From the NCBI GenBank assembly GCA_006384855.1, contig VCJN01002429.1:1-64000 (forward strand): DNA of 64,000 nucleotides, read 5' to 3'. The position numbers and the translations under genes are program-made. Below, piece after piece: positions 48,165 to 57,660 of this stretch (positions within the stretch are counted from its first letter, which is position 1; every line of letters starts with the position of its first letter). The notes beneath the pieces were generated by a model that made no database searches, was not told the origin of the DNA, and was given only the letters and a program-made list of their open reading frames with translations. The DNA comes from Tetraselmis striata (taxonomy: Eukaryota > Chlorophyta > Chlorodendrophyceae > Chlorodendrales > Chlorodendraceae).

Positions 48165-51100
48165 ATGTCATTGGCACCTGAGGTATCCGCATTATTGTCC
48201 AATGCACGTCTGAATGACGATATACATGTGACGAGTACATGTTCGAGTGACGATGTCGTCATCTCTGAGAGTAGTAACGACTATGTTGAGTCGCCTACTG
48301 ATGAGAACTCGAATAGTGTACGCGAGTCTGGTACGACTTTACCAGTAGCCTGTGTAACGGGTGCTCGGAAAGTTTCGACTCATCGTCGCGTAAAGGCTCT
48401 GAGGCGTCGTATGCCTAGAAAGACTGCAGTCAGTGCCGAGTGGCGACTGGTCGATAGAGTCTTCGATCCCCTACATGAGATGTTCCAGTTTACGCTGGAG
48501 GGCTGTGCGGATAATGAGGGTCTGAATACCCATCGAAACTTGCCGTTCTGTTCAGAACAAGATTCGATATTATCGCGCGACTTGTCGAATGAACGTGTGT
48601 TTATTCACCCTCCATGGCATATGACTGAGTCTATTGCGAGGCATTTTGAGCAATGCCGCAGTAGGGCTAAAGAACATACTGTAGGAGTGTTTGTATTGCC
48701 TGCATTTGATAGATTCAGTGCTTTGACAAAGCATTGGAAACTATTGCAGCAATACCCGGCAAAGACACCTTTGTTCACCAGGTGGTCTCATAAAAATGCC
48801 ACAGTCCAGGAAGATGTTAGACCGCCAAAGTATGGGGTTAACATTTGGTTAGTTGATGCTAACTGTGATTTTCCTGATGACTTTGTACCTAAAACTGTCA
48901 CAAGTCCAAATGTGAGTTTTAACGTGGACTCTGCAAAAGTTGCAGATTCTAGCGTTGGTATTGGTGAACGTGCATCTGAGTCTATAAATGAGTGTGATGC
49001 TGTCAATGTGACTGATCCATCATTTTGGAGTATGCAAAGGCAAAGTTTGCCTCAGATTGCTTCTTTGACTCGTTGGGATGACCCCAGGCCATTGTTGAAA
49101 GTCAATGTGACAATTAACGATGACGCCGTTGTGGATGCACTGGTTGATAATGCGGCATCTTTAGATTTTATATCTGAGGACTTTGTGCGCAGAAACAACT
49201 TGCAGATACAAAAGTTGAAAGCCAGAACACCTGTCCGTTTGGCTAATGGTCAACGTGTCTCATGTTGCCATACAACTGTTGTGTCTCTGTCTGTTGGAGG
49301 ACATGTATTTGAGAATCGAGTATTTTATATACTGCGTGAGCTCAAAGTCTCCGACATTGTATTGGGTTTAACTTGGCTTGATGAAGCGCAAGTTACCATT
49401 AAGTATGGTACGGAACGTATCATGACTCTAATGGATGGAACCCATGTACCTGTTGTAATAGTGGGTCGTACTCCTGCATGTAGCATGATTACTTCCACTA
49501 GGGTACAAAAGTTGATGCGCAAAACTGCTCGTGCGTCTAAGCATAATTCTTTGGCTGAATTCTATGTCGTTGAAATGTCGGTTGTAAAGGATGATCCTGA
49601 CCTGCATTTAGACAATGCTATGACACCAGAGCAAAAGGATTCTATTCGTCATTTGTTGTATGACGAGTTTCCTGAAATTTTGCGTCCAGTCAACAGGCCG
49701 CCTGTTCATCGGCCATGGGATCACAAAATTGAGTTAACTGGCAAAATGAAACGCCAAAGACTTAATCGTTTGTCTCCCGCTGAACGTGCTGAATTGGATC
49801 GCCAACTCAAAGATGCGATTGCCGCTGGACTTGTTCGTCCTAGTCAATCTGAGTTTGGTTCGCCTATTCTTTTTGTTAAGAAGGCAGATGGATCCCTTCG
49901 GTTGTGTGTAGATTTTCGTGGGCTGAACGAGGTCACTCGAAAGGATATGTATCCTTTGCCGCGAATTGATGAAACGTTGGATTCTCTCCGCAATGCCCGT
50001 TGCTATACCCATCTGGATTTAGCATCAGGTTATTGGCAGGTTGCCATTGCAGAGGAGGACATCCACAAGACAGCGTTTCAGACACCTGATGGTCTATGGA
50101 AGTGGACTGCAATGCCATTTGGTTTGTGCAATGCCCCAGCCACTTTCCAGCGCATGATGAATGACATCTTGAGACCATTTTTGCGTGACTTTGTGGTGGT
50201 GTATCTGGATGATATATGTATATATTCAGATAATTATGATGACCACATAAAGCACCTTCGTTTAGTTTTCGAGAAACTGAATGAATATAATCTGAGGTTG
50301 CAATTAAAGAAATGTTTCTTTGGCATGCAATCTATGGATTATTTGGGGTATACCGTCGCTGATGGTAAATTGTCTGTTTCAGAGGCCAAAGTGGCTGCAG
50401 TTAGGGATTGGCCTGTCCCTAAAACTCAGAGTGAAGTCAGAAGTTTTGTACAATTCTGCAATTTCTACTCTAAGTTTATTCATCATTTCAGTGATTTAAC
50501 TGCACCATTGACTGACTTATTGCGTAAGTCTAAACCAGTTCATGTTGACTGGTCACCGGCGTGTCAGGAAGCCTTTGAGACCCTTCGTCTGCGACTGATT
50601 TCCGCTCCGTGTCTTTCCATTCCTTCCATGGGGGCGGATGCGACGTTCACCGTAGCGACAGATGCGTCCAACGTAGGGCTTGCTGCAGTGCTACTGCAGG
50701 ACCAAGGAGGAGGTCCTCAACCAGTGAGTTACTGGGCGCGAAAGCTGAATGCAGCTGAGCGTGGTAATACCTACAGTGCTTATGATTTGGAAGCTTTGGC
50801 TGTCTGTGAATCAATTAAGCACTGGCGTTGTTACCTTGAAGGGTGCTGTCGATTCCTTGTTGTCTCAGATCATGACACCCTGCGTCATCTGCTCAGGCAA
50901 CCGGCAGAAAGGTTGAACCGGCGACAAGTGCGCTATGTACGCGACTTGCAGCCGTTTGTTGGGTCCATATCTCTTGCATACCGAAAGGGCAAGTGGAATG
51001 AAGCCGATCCGTTGTCGCGTAGACCGGATTTTAAGCCGATTGGTTTCGGTGGCTTATATTGGACCGGGGATGTGCCGCCGGACGCGGCTGAATCACTCGT

Positions 51101-52244
51101 GAGTGAACATCGCCCATGTACTGCGGTATTGTCGGCTGTAAGTGCGTCGTCACTTAGCCTTGATGACAATATTCTCCACCTTATTAAGGCTGGATATGCA
51201 GAGGACGCGTTCTACTCCTTATGGGGGGGGTGGAAGCAGTCCGGTCATGTGGTAGAGCACGATGGTTATTTTTGGAGACATGGACGTCTTTGCATACCAA
51301 CCAATCGTGACATCATCAATAAGATATTGTATGAGCTACATGATTCTGTTGGTCACCGTGCTTATGCAAGCACCTTGGCACGTGCCTTGGACCATTTTTG
51401 GTGGACACGCATACGACATGACGTGAAAACCTATTGTGAACAATGTTCGGTGTGCCGGCGTGTTCGTGCACGTCCGCAGCCACCTGCACCAACACAGCCC
51501 TTACCAGTACCGCCACGTCCATGGCATACGGTTGGTTTGGATTTTATAACCGAGTTACCTGAGAGTAATGGTTATAATACTATGTTGGTTGTGTGTTGCC
51601 ATCTGTCCCGGCAAGCACATTTTATTCCAACCACAGTCAACGTGACTGGTGGACAGGCAGCTGAATTATTTCTGAAGGAAGTGTTCAGGCTGCATGGAAT
51701 CCCTCGTGTGATCGTCTCTGATAGAGATCCACGGTTCCTGTCTGCATTCTGGCAAACTCTGTGGCGGAGACTTGGCACTAAATTGAACATGTCTAGTGGC
51801 CAACATCCTGAAACAGATGGTTTGACCGAACGCATTAATGCCATAGTCACTGAGTTGGCTCGTGCGTTTTGTTGTTTCGATGGTTCAAACTGGGTAGACC
51901 AGTTACCATTGATGGAATTTGCGTATAATTCCAACAAAGCACTTGGCATTGAGCATGCACCATTTGAGGTTATGTATGGTTTCAATCCTGAAACGCCTCC
52001 GGATGTATTGTTTGGTATGAGACCAACAATAGCATTCTCTCGTGATGCTCAGCAACGTATCCAAGATATGAAGGAGATTCACGAGTTGGTTCGGTCAGTG
52101 TTGGCTGTCCATAAAGATGAATTGACTGTTCGACCTAGTGTTAGGCAACAGCGCAATCCTCCTATCTTCAATGTTGGAGATAGAGTATCTGTGGATATAA
52201 TACCCGTCTGCTTAAGGTCAAAGGTCAGCCTTGCAAAAAGCTGA
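48165..52244 (+). CDS. pol: Ty3/gypsy Pol polyprotein
   Basis: A 1,359-codon frame, open upstream to 48048 directly after the gag TAG. Domains by residue from the first ATG: a Ser-rich leader to 90; a methyltransferase-like segment at 91-230 with FIHPPW; a retropepsin-like segment at 310-410 with D328-N329-A330 in place of D-S/T-G; RT at about 500-740 with LDLASGYWQV, MPFGLCNAPATFQ and YLDD (680-683); RNase H at 826-950 with ATDAS, E876, SDHD and a D near 948. The integrase has an HHCC finger near 1050-1100 (HDSVGH, CEQCSVC) and a catalytic core with GLDF, SDRDPRF and TDGLTERIN. The final 15 or so codons are out of frame with the true C-terminus because one base appears lost near 52197, so this copy's integrase is truncated. 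It makes cDNA and inserts it. Confidence 0.93.
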   Translation: MSLAPEVSALLSNARLNDDIHVTSTCSSDDVVISESSNDYVESPTDENSNSVRESGTTLPVACVTGARKVSTHRRVKALRRRMPRKTAVSAEWRLVDRVFDPLHEMFQFTLEGCADNEGLNTHRNLPFCSEQDSILSRDLSNERVFIHPPWHMTESIARHFEQCRSRAKEHTVGVFVLPAFDRFSALTKHWKLLQQYPAKTPLFTRWSHKNATVQEDVRPPKYGVNIWLVDANCDFPDDFVPKTVTSPNVSFNVDSAKVADSSVGIGERASESINECDAVNVTDPSFWSMQRQSLPQIASLTRWDDPRPLLKVNVTINDDAVVDALVDNAASLDFISEDFVRRNNLQIQKLKARTPVRLANGQRVSCCHTTVVSLSVGGHVFENRVFYILRELKVSDIVLGLTWLDEAQVTIKYGTERIMTLMDGTHVPVVIVGRTPACSMITSTRVQKLMRKTARASKHNSLAEFYVVEMSVVKDDPDLHLDNAMTPEQKDSIRHLLYDEFPEILRPVNRPPVHRPWDHKIELTGKMKRQRLNRLSPAERAELDRQLKDAIAAGLVRPSQSEFGSPILFVKKADGSLRLCVDFRGLNEVTRKDMYPLPRIDETLDSLRNARCYTHLDLASGYWQVAIAEEDIHKTAFQTPDGLWKWTAMPFGLCNAPATFQRMMNDILRPFLRDFVVVYLDDICIYSDNYDDHIKHLRLVFEKLNEYNLRLQLKKCFFGMQSMDYLGYTVADGKLSVSEAKVAAVRDWPVPKTQSEVRSFVQFCNFYSKFIHHFSDLTAPLTDLLRKSKPVHVDWSPACQEAFETLRLRLISAPCLSIPSMGADATFTVATDASNVGLAAVLLQDQGGGPQPVSYWARKLNAAERGNTYSAYDLEALAVCESIKHWRCYLEGCCRFLVVSDHDTLRHLLRQPAERLNRRQVRYVRDLQPFVGSISLAYRKGKWNEADPLSRRPDFKPIGFGGLYWTGDVPPDAAESLVSEHRPCTAVLSAVSASSLSLDDNILHLIKAGYAEDAFYSLWGGWKQSGHVVEHDGYFWRHGRLCIPTNRDIINKILYELHDSVGHRAYASTLARALDHFWWTRIRHDVKTYCEQCSVCRRVRARPQPPAPTQPLPVPPRPWHTVGLDFITELPESNGYNTMLVVCCHLSRQAHFIPTTVNVTGGQAAELFLKEVFRLHGIPRVIVSDRDPRFLSAFWQTLWRRLGTKLNMSSGQHPETDGLTERINAIVTELARAFCCFDGSNWVDQLPLMEFAYNSNKALGIEHAPFEVMYGFNPETPPDVLFGMRPTIAFSRDAQQRIQDMKEIHELVRSVLAVHKDELTVRPSVRQQRNPPIFNVGDRVSVDIIPVCLRSKVSLAKS

Positions 52245-52663
52245 TGGACAAGCAGCTTGGCCCATTTTCTATTGTAGAGAAAATTGGCGGTCATAGTTAT
52301 CGACTGAAATTACCTGCTGGTGTTAAGTTGCACCCAGTATTTCATGTTAATAACTTGAGACCATGTCCCACTGCGCCGTTGCGCCCGCATGTACCTCTTG
52401 TTGTTGGTACCGGTGACGACTCTGATGATGAGTATGAGATTGACAAGATTACCAGCGTTAAAATCGGTTCCATGCCCGGTTTACGTGGTACTCAGTTGCA
52501 ATTTCTTGTTCACTTTGCGGATGAGTCTATTGCCCCTGTTTGGCATCGTTTGTTTGATGTTAAAAGGACAATAGCATTGCAGGATTTTATGGCTACTCCC
52601 AAATGGTTGGACTTTGTGGAGCATATGCATAAATACCCGGCACGTGTGCCGACTGCAAATTAA
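52244..52663 (+). CDS. Integrase C-terminus with GPF motif and chromodomain-like end (separate frame)
   Basis: 139 codons beginning KQLGPFSIVEKIGGHSY, HPVFHVNNLRP (the GPY/F module), an acidic linker (DDSDDEYEIDK), then FLVHFADES, a W and a terminal helix with W, similar in layout to the chromodomain that many Ty3/gypsy integrases use to choose chromatin targets. The matching frame is open upstream to about 52195, so it is the continuation of pol displaced by a single-base change rather than an independent gene. The ATG at 52244 is probably not a real start. It ends in TAA, 51 bp before the 3' LTR. Confidence 0.8.
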   Translation: MDKQLGPFSIVEKIGGHSYRLKLPAGVKLHPVFHVNNLRPCPTAPLRPHVPLVVGTGDDSDDEYEIDKITSVKIGSMPGLRGTQLQFLVHFADESIAPVWHRLFDVKRTIALQDFMATPKWLDFVEHMHKYPARVPTAN

Positions 52664-52696
52664 ACTGCCTGTGGAATGCTTTTTCACACTGTTGTC

Positions 52697-52709
52697 AAGG
52701 GGGGAGAGA
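52697..52709 (+). promoter_or_regulatory. Polypurine tract
   Basis: AAGGGGGGAGAGA lies five bases before the 3' LTR start. It is the expected primer site for plus-strand DNA synthesis. Confidence 0.85.
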
Positions 52710-52714
52710 TGTAG

Positions 52715-53236
52715 TGTGACAATAATGGCATACTCTGTACGGGTACTGTATGATCGTAGCATCATTCATGTACGAGTACCTGCTGTATCGTATGTGTGCG
52801 CGCGTGTGTCACGCGCCACAATACGAGTACTGGTGGATGATGAATCCTGAGACGAGTCCTACTGGTACCGGTACACTGTTCAGTAGTAGTTACGGGATAA
52901 TACGCATGTGCGTACCCGTAGCGGGCATATATGTATAATGCACCTGCCTCTGTAACATCAGTTGTATACTTGTGTATAAACTGATGTGTCAACTACATGT
53001 GCGGAGGTCTCTAAGCGACGACCTCCTGTTCGACACTTCGAGGCACGACTCTCCACGGTGACGCGCTTAGCAGTGCGCGTGCCGCTTGGTGGTGGCTAGC
53101 TGTGAGCTAGCCATACGCATAAATAGCGGCGGGTGGTGACAACGTTGTAACCATTGTTTCTTTCTCTCTGCTGCCCTCTGTGTGTTTACGACAGCCTTGT
53201 CTGCTTGACCTGCGTGAGGCACCCTAGACTGTCGCA
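52715..53236 (+). repeat. 3' LTR
   Basis: It starts TGTGACAATAATGG and ends CTGTCGCA. It matches the 5' LTR with scattered changes, including ATCCTGAG for ATCATGAG, a changed block near 52921-52945, and a different last 15 bp. Confidence 0.92.
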
Positions 53237-54640
53237 TCCTCCCCACACCCATACACATCGTCCTCCGAGACCGGCGCCGGCGGGCCGTTTCCGACGGCCG
53301 CAGCTACTCCTGCTGCCGCCCCTGCCGCTGCTGCTGCTGCTGCGGCCGCCCTGCTGCTGCTGCTTGTAATTAGGCGGCCTTGCGGTGCAACTTAGCCGCA
53401 CGCTTCAACGAGTGGCTACAGTTCGGGTATTTCCGGAAGTGCCGCTCTCGCGCCGTCCTTTCACTACTGCCCGTCACGATGCCGTGCCAGTGCTTGCATG
53501 TGTACACGCCATTCTTCGACACACTTGATATCCATCCCTCTCCCGGCATGCCTGCTGCCGCGCGCGCGCGGGGGGGGGGGGGGGGGGGGTTGAGAGTTGG
53601 GGTGGATGTAGCCCACCACCGGCAGGGAGCACAAATGCGAGCGAGTGCGCGGATGTCCGCGCTTGGTTCAGCGGTGAGCGGCGGTGACCGCCAGGCGACC
53701 CCGTACTTCATGCGCGTGCTGGGGCGTTACACAATCATCAGCAGTTAGGGCTGCTGCATAAAAACGCGCACCTACGAACACCACCTACCGCCTACCACCT
53801 ACCGTACCACCTACATCCGCCCACACCTCCGCCCGTCGTGCCGCACATCGCCGCACACCGCGGGGTCAGCGATGTGCAGCGATGTGCATCGAGTACGTGC
53901 AGCCGCCTGTACTTAGCCCGGGTACTCCGCGTCGGCGCGCGACAGGCGAGCCCGCGTGGGCATATCAATTTGATGAAATTATCGAAACGAGAAATTCATA
54001 TAGTACTATACGGGTTGCGCGCGATAGTCGTCGCTACTCGGTATGAAATCCACGTCCCTCGTCCGTCCCGTATCGTCCCCGTATGTCGTCGTTCGTCACC
54101 AGTAGGGCACACTTGCGTCACATCTGAATCTCACAGTGATCTGCGGTGCAGCGCTGCAGCAATATGCGGCGTACCGCGAGCAAATATAAGGCATTAGCCC
54201 TACATCCTTGCAATCTGTATAGTATTGTAAAGCACATGGGCAATTAAATCCCCTTTTTGTCATAAAAATCCTCATAGTGGAAGGTTGCCGAGCCGGCTCT
54301 TTACCCCCCACCGTCTTGGTCGACGACCGCTACTACCAGGTCGTAGCGGCGCCGCGTCAGGCTGGCAGGTCCTCTAAGCCCGCATCTCAACCACCGCCAC
54401 CGGGGTCCGACGGAGATGGCTCCCAAAACGGCGCTGCAGCAGGTCTCTTGATAGAGCTTCGACCAGCTCCGCCCCTCCCCCGAGTAGGCTTGGTCCCTCG
54501 GAGACTTCCAAGCCGCCGAGTGAGCCTCAACCTTCGAGTGCGACGAAGCACCCGCGCAGTGCGTTGAGCACGGGAGGCAAGAGCAGCTTGTCGCCCATTA
54601 AGCTGCGCAAGAAGCATTCCAAGAAGCGCGGGCCGAGTCC
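53237..54640. other. Region without firmly supported gene
   Basis: It contains a (CTG)n-like patch at 53325-53365, a poly-G tract at about 53570-53589 and a CACCTACCGC short repeat at 53775-53812. A minus-strand frame 53711-53370 ends in a basic tail with TCKHWHG and RERHFRKYPNC, which resembles a decayed BED- or C2H2-type finger, but one cysteine is missing and the poly-G run lies inside it. Not called. Confidence 0.35.
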
Positions 54641-54659
54641 TCCTTCAAGATGGCGATAG

Positions 54660-57248
54660 AGTTGGAGGACGACGACCCTTCCAGGCGCCTAAGCCGAAAC
54701 GCGAAGCCACGTCAAGCCGTCAGGCGCCTTCGGGTGCCGCTGGTGGGAGTCGCAGGTCCACATCTTCCCGTGGCGGTGCCGCATCTCCGCCTCCCCGACC
54801 CGCATCTCCGCCTAAGGAGCCCTCATCTCGGGACGCGAAGCCCGCACCGCCGCCTGCGCCGACATCTCGCCCCAACGCCGCGTCGCTGTCAGCAAGCTTC
54901 AGAGGTAGCATCTCGTTCACAAAAACCCGCCATCTTGTTCACAAGATTAAGGTGGCAATGTTTGTGGGGCATGTGGTGCCTCCAGAGAAACCCGGAGGAG
55001 TCTACCTGCCTATGGAGCTAGAGGACCGCATAGCCGGTGTCATTAGAGCTCTGCGCAACAAGAAGTTGCTAGTGTTTCAACGCGATGTATTGTTCTGGGG
55101 AACAAACATTGTCAAAGGGACTCCTTATGCGTCAAGTTTTCCCGGTGGCAAGGCAACTCATGGATGGTACTATGCATTCATGAAACGGCATGGCATGGAG
55201 CCAGGCACTGAGAGACCACCCGAAATGACGCGTGCATAGTGGCTCACGATTGACAACATGGAAACTTATTACAATGTGGCTGCCGACATCATGCTAATCG
55301 CCGGAGTGGCTGTCAGAAATCCATATTACGAACCTACTGTGCCGCGCAGCGAGATGCTCGCCATCACCCATCCGGAGCGCATGTTCTCATTTGATGAGAC
55401 GCGCGTAGAGCTGGATTGCACGAAGGGTGGCAAGCGGAAGGGCAATCGAATCGTCAGAGATGGCAAGCATGATCGGGGCGAGGATCTGAGCACCAAGAGC
55501 AGCGCCACTGCAACAGTAGTGGCATGTGGGCGCACTGGCACTAGCGAAATCTTGCCGCCATATACCGTCTTCGCGTCCGGTAGCAACATGGAGGCACGCT
55601 GGACTCGCCATGGCCTAAAAACCGAGGTAAATGGCAAAATGTTATACTTGCGCTTCAATCACAACGAGAAGGGCAGTATGAACGGCGATGGCGTGACTGA
55701 CTACGTGACGTCAGGGCTGGTGCCAGCCGCTCCCATGGCAGAACCGATACACCCCGGGGAGCAGGCTGTCGTGACAATTCGATGGCGTGGGTACTCACCT
55801 TTGGTTGGAGGTGCTAGAGGCATGCATCAGGAGCGGTTTCGAAATCCTTCTCCGCGTCCCGAATCTGAGCTACATATTGTAAGAGGAGGACACACGCAAC
55901 TTTGGTTCTCCAAAGGTATGTCGACAGACTGTATAACCATGTTATTGTATCTATGCAAATGCATGTGCACATTAGTATATATGAACTCCCCCCTCCCTCC
56001 GCGCGCACGCCCTGCCCCCATATGTCACATATGCGCTGGGAATTAATTCACACATATCACTGACATTACATTTCAATTTGTGTTTTGGTATGACTTGCAT
56101 GCACTGTGGCACACAGAGAAGCACGAGATGTTTAGACGCAACAACTACTACACGGATAGCACAACCAGGTTCGCTACCAAAGTGAAATGGTTGGAGGCGT
56201 TGAAGCCGGATGACTTCATCGATATGTTTCGGCCGGCATTCGAGCACGGCTTCACCTACGACATGAGCATGATGCGATGGCCCAAGGAGATGCTCATACC
56301 TTTCAACCGCAATGAGCTGTGGAATCTGCACGAGGAGTTGGAGCGCATTGACCAGAACGCGGCATGGAGTTGTGCAGCAGCCTCAGTCACTACAATGCGG
56401 CCATTGGAGGCCTCAACTGCAGCATCCAAAGCCCGGTCAGGCAGGCCACAGCTGCGGGAGCGAAGCACCAACCTCACTGACCGTTTCATCGCCAAGGTGA
56501 AGGCTGCGCCCCACCTCACCGCACAGGCATGGGCAGCATTGGAGCCCGCCCATCAGCTTGTCTGACATCTTTCTCCAGCACCAACAGCTCCACGCGGAAA
56601 TCCTGGCCGCCATCCAACATGTGGAGGAAGACACCCGTGGTCCTTCACACGACGCGGAGGAGGGGGAGGAGGAGGAAGAGCTCGACCTTGCAGTGCTCAA
56701 GACGAAGATTAGGGCGCCCCTAACTTTTTGGTGCCAGAGGAGCAGCTTGACGAGCGAGCAGTCTATCGCTAACGCCCGACCATGAGATTCAGGAAAAGAA
56801 ACGGAAGGCCGACGAGAGGCTGGCGCAGAAGCAATCCAAGATGAATCGCGCTATCGCGGAGGGGGTTATTGACGGCCATACGGTTTTGGAGAAGATCGTC
56901 TCTGGGGGTGAGGCCAAACTAGCCCGTCTTAACAAGGAGGAGCTCCAAGCCGTGATCCGCCACACAAAACCTCTGCTCCAGCGGGTCTAGGGCAGTAAGG
57001 CTGAGCTTATGCTGCAAGTTAGGGCCCTCGCGTCCGTTAAAGAGGCGGTTTCAACTCACCTGGCACGTCGGGCTCCGGATATGAGTGGGACGGTGGGTGG
57101 TCCGGCCGAAATGCCACCCCACGCCGCCCCGCCGGGTCCATCCTCCGGCCCAGCACTACCCGCGGAGCCACCCGTGCCCGTGCCCGTTCCCGGGTCAGTA
57201 AGGGAACTCGGGGGAGCGGCTACCAACTGGCAGCTACGGAGGCGGTGA
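54660..57248 (+). pseudogene. DDE transposase (DDE_1-like), frameshifted
   Basis: A Pro/Ser-rich N-terminus in the frame of 54690-55239 leads to YLPMELEDRIAGVIRAL and WYYAFMKRHGM, then a stop. The next frame (55258) has MFSFDETRV (first Asp, about 55393), KHDRGEDLSTKSSATATVV, and LPPYTVFASG. Near 55740-55780 the reading moves one frame to DGVGTHLWLEVLEAC (second Asp, 55781), LRVPNLSYIL, a TAA at 55880-55882, and EED (third acid). An intron has donor AAG/GTATGT at 55916; acceptor AG at 56117-56118 gives frame into KHEMFRRNNYYTDS. A basic and helical C-terminal part (ADERLAQKQSKMNRAIAEG, KEELQAVIRHT) follows to 57248. The triad, intron and C-terminal part suggest a cut-and-paste element; ends were not found. 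Confidence 0.65.
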
Positions 57249-57660
57249 GCGGGCTGTCGGCGAGCTATGCGGTGGCGGGGTGTCATTGCGCCGGCGGACA
57301 GCGATTGCGCCGGCGTCGAGATATAGGGGTATGACATTAATGTTTTTAATTAACTACAAACCCACTTACCTAGAACCTGGCCCACATACCATGGAATCGC
57401 TTGCATGCTCAAAGCAGCCACGTCAGCACCGACCTAAGGTCCCTAGCTGCACGTTGAGCCGGCCAGTTGGTGTGCTGACGCGGTTTGAGCCCTGCGACAC
57501 GGGCATGTGATGCCCTGAGGTAACTCCCTCATGCCATTAGTTATATTAACGGGTAGTCGCGGCTTGCTTGTAGCTACAAGTACCCGTACTGGTACCCGGG
57601 TACGGGTATACGGGCAGTCCCCGCCACCAATGAATGCGCCGTGTAATAATAGTGGCACTG

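Larger units (their letters stand above)
46395..53236 (+). mobile_element. Ty3/gypsy LTR retrotransposon, nearly complete, with Nudix-like and methyltransferase-like additions
   Basis: It is 6.84 kb from the first TGTGAC to the last CGCA. It has 519- and 522-bp LTRs, PBS, an upstream Nudix-like ORF, a zinc-knuckle gag end, a 1,359-codon pol (methyltransferase-like segment, protease, RT, RNase H, integrase) and a shifted integrase C-terminus with a chromodomain-like end, then a PPT. RT preceding integrase defines Ty3/gypsy. LTR differences of roughly a dozen positions suggest it is not a very recent insertion. Flanks (GAGGT left, TCCTC right) show no target duplication. It lies 175 bp downstream of the kinase stop, in the same direction. 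Confidence 0.92.
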
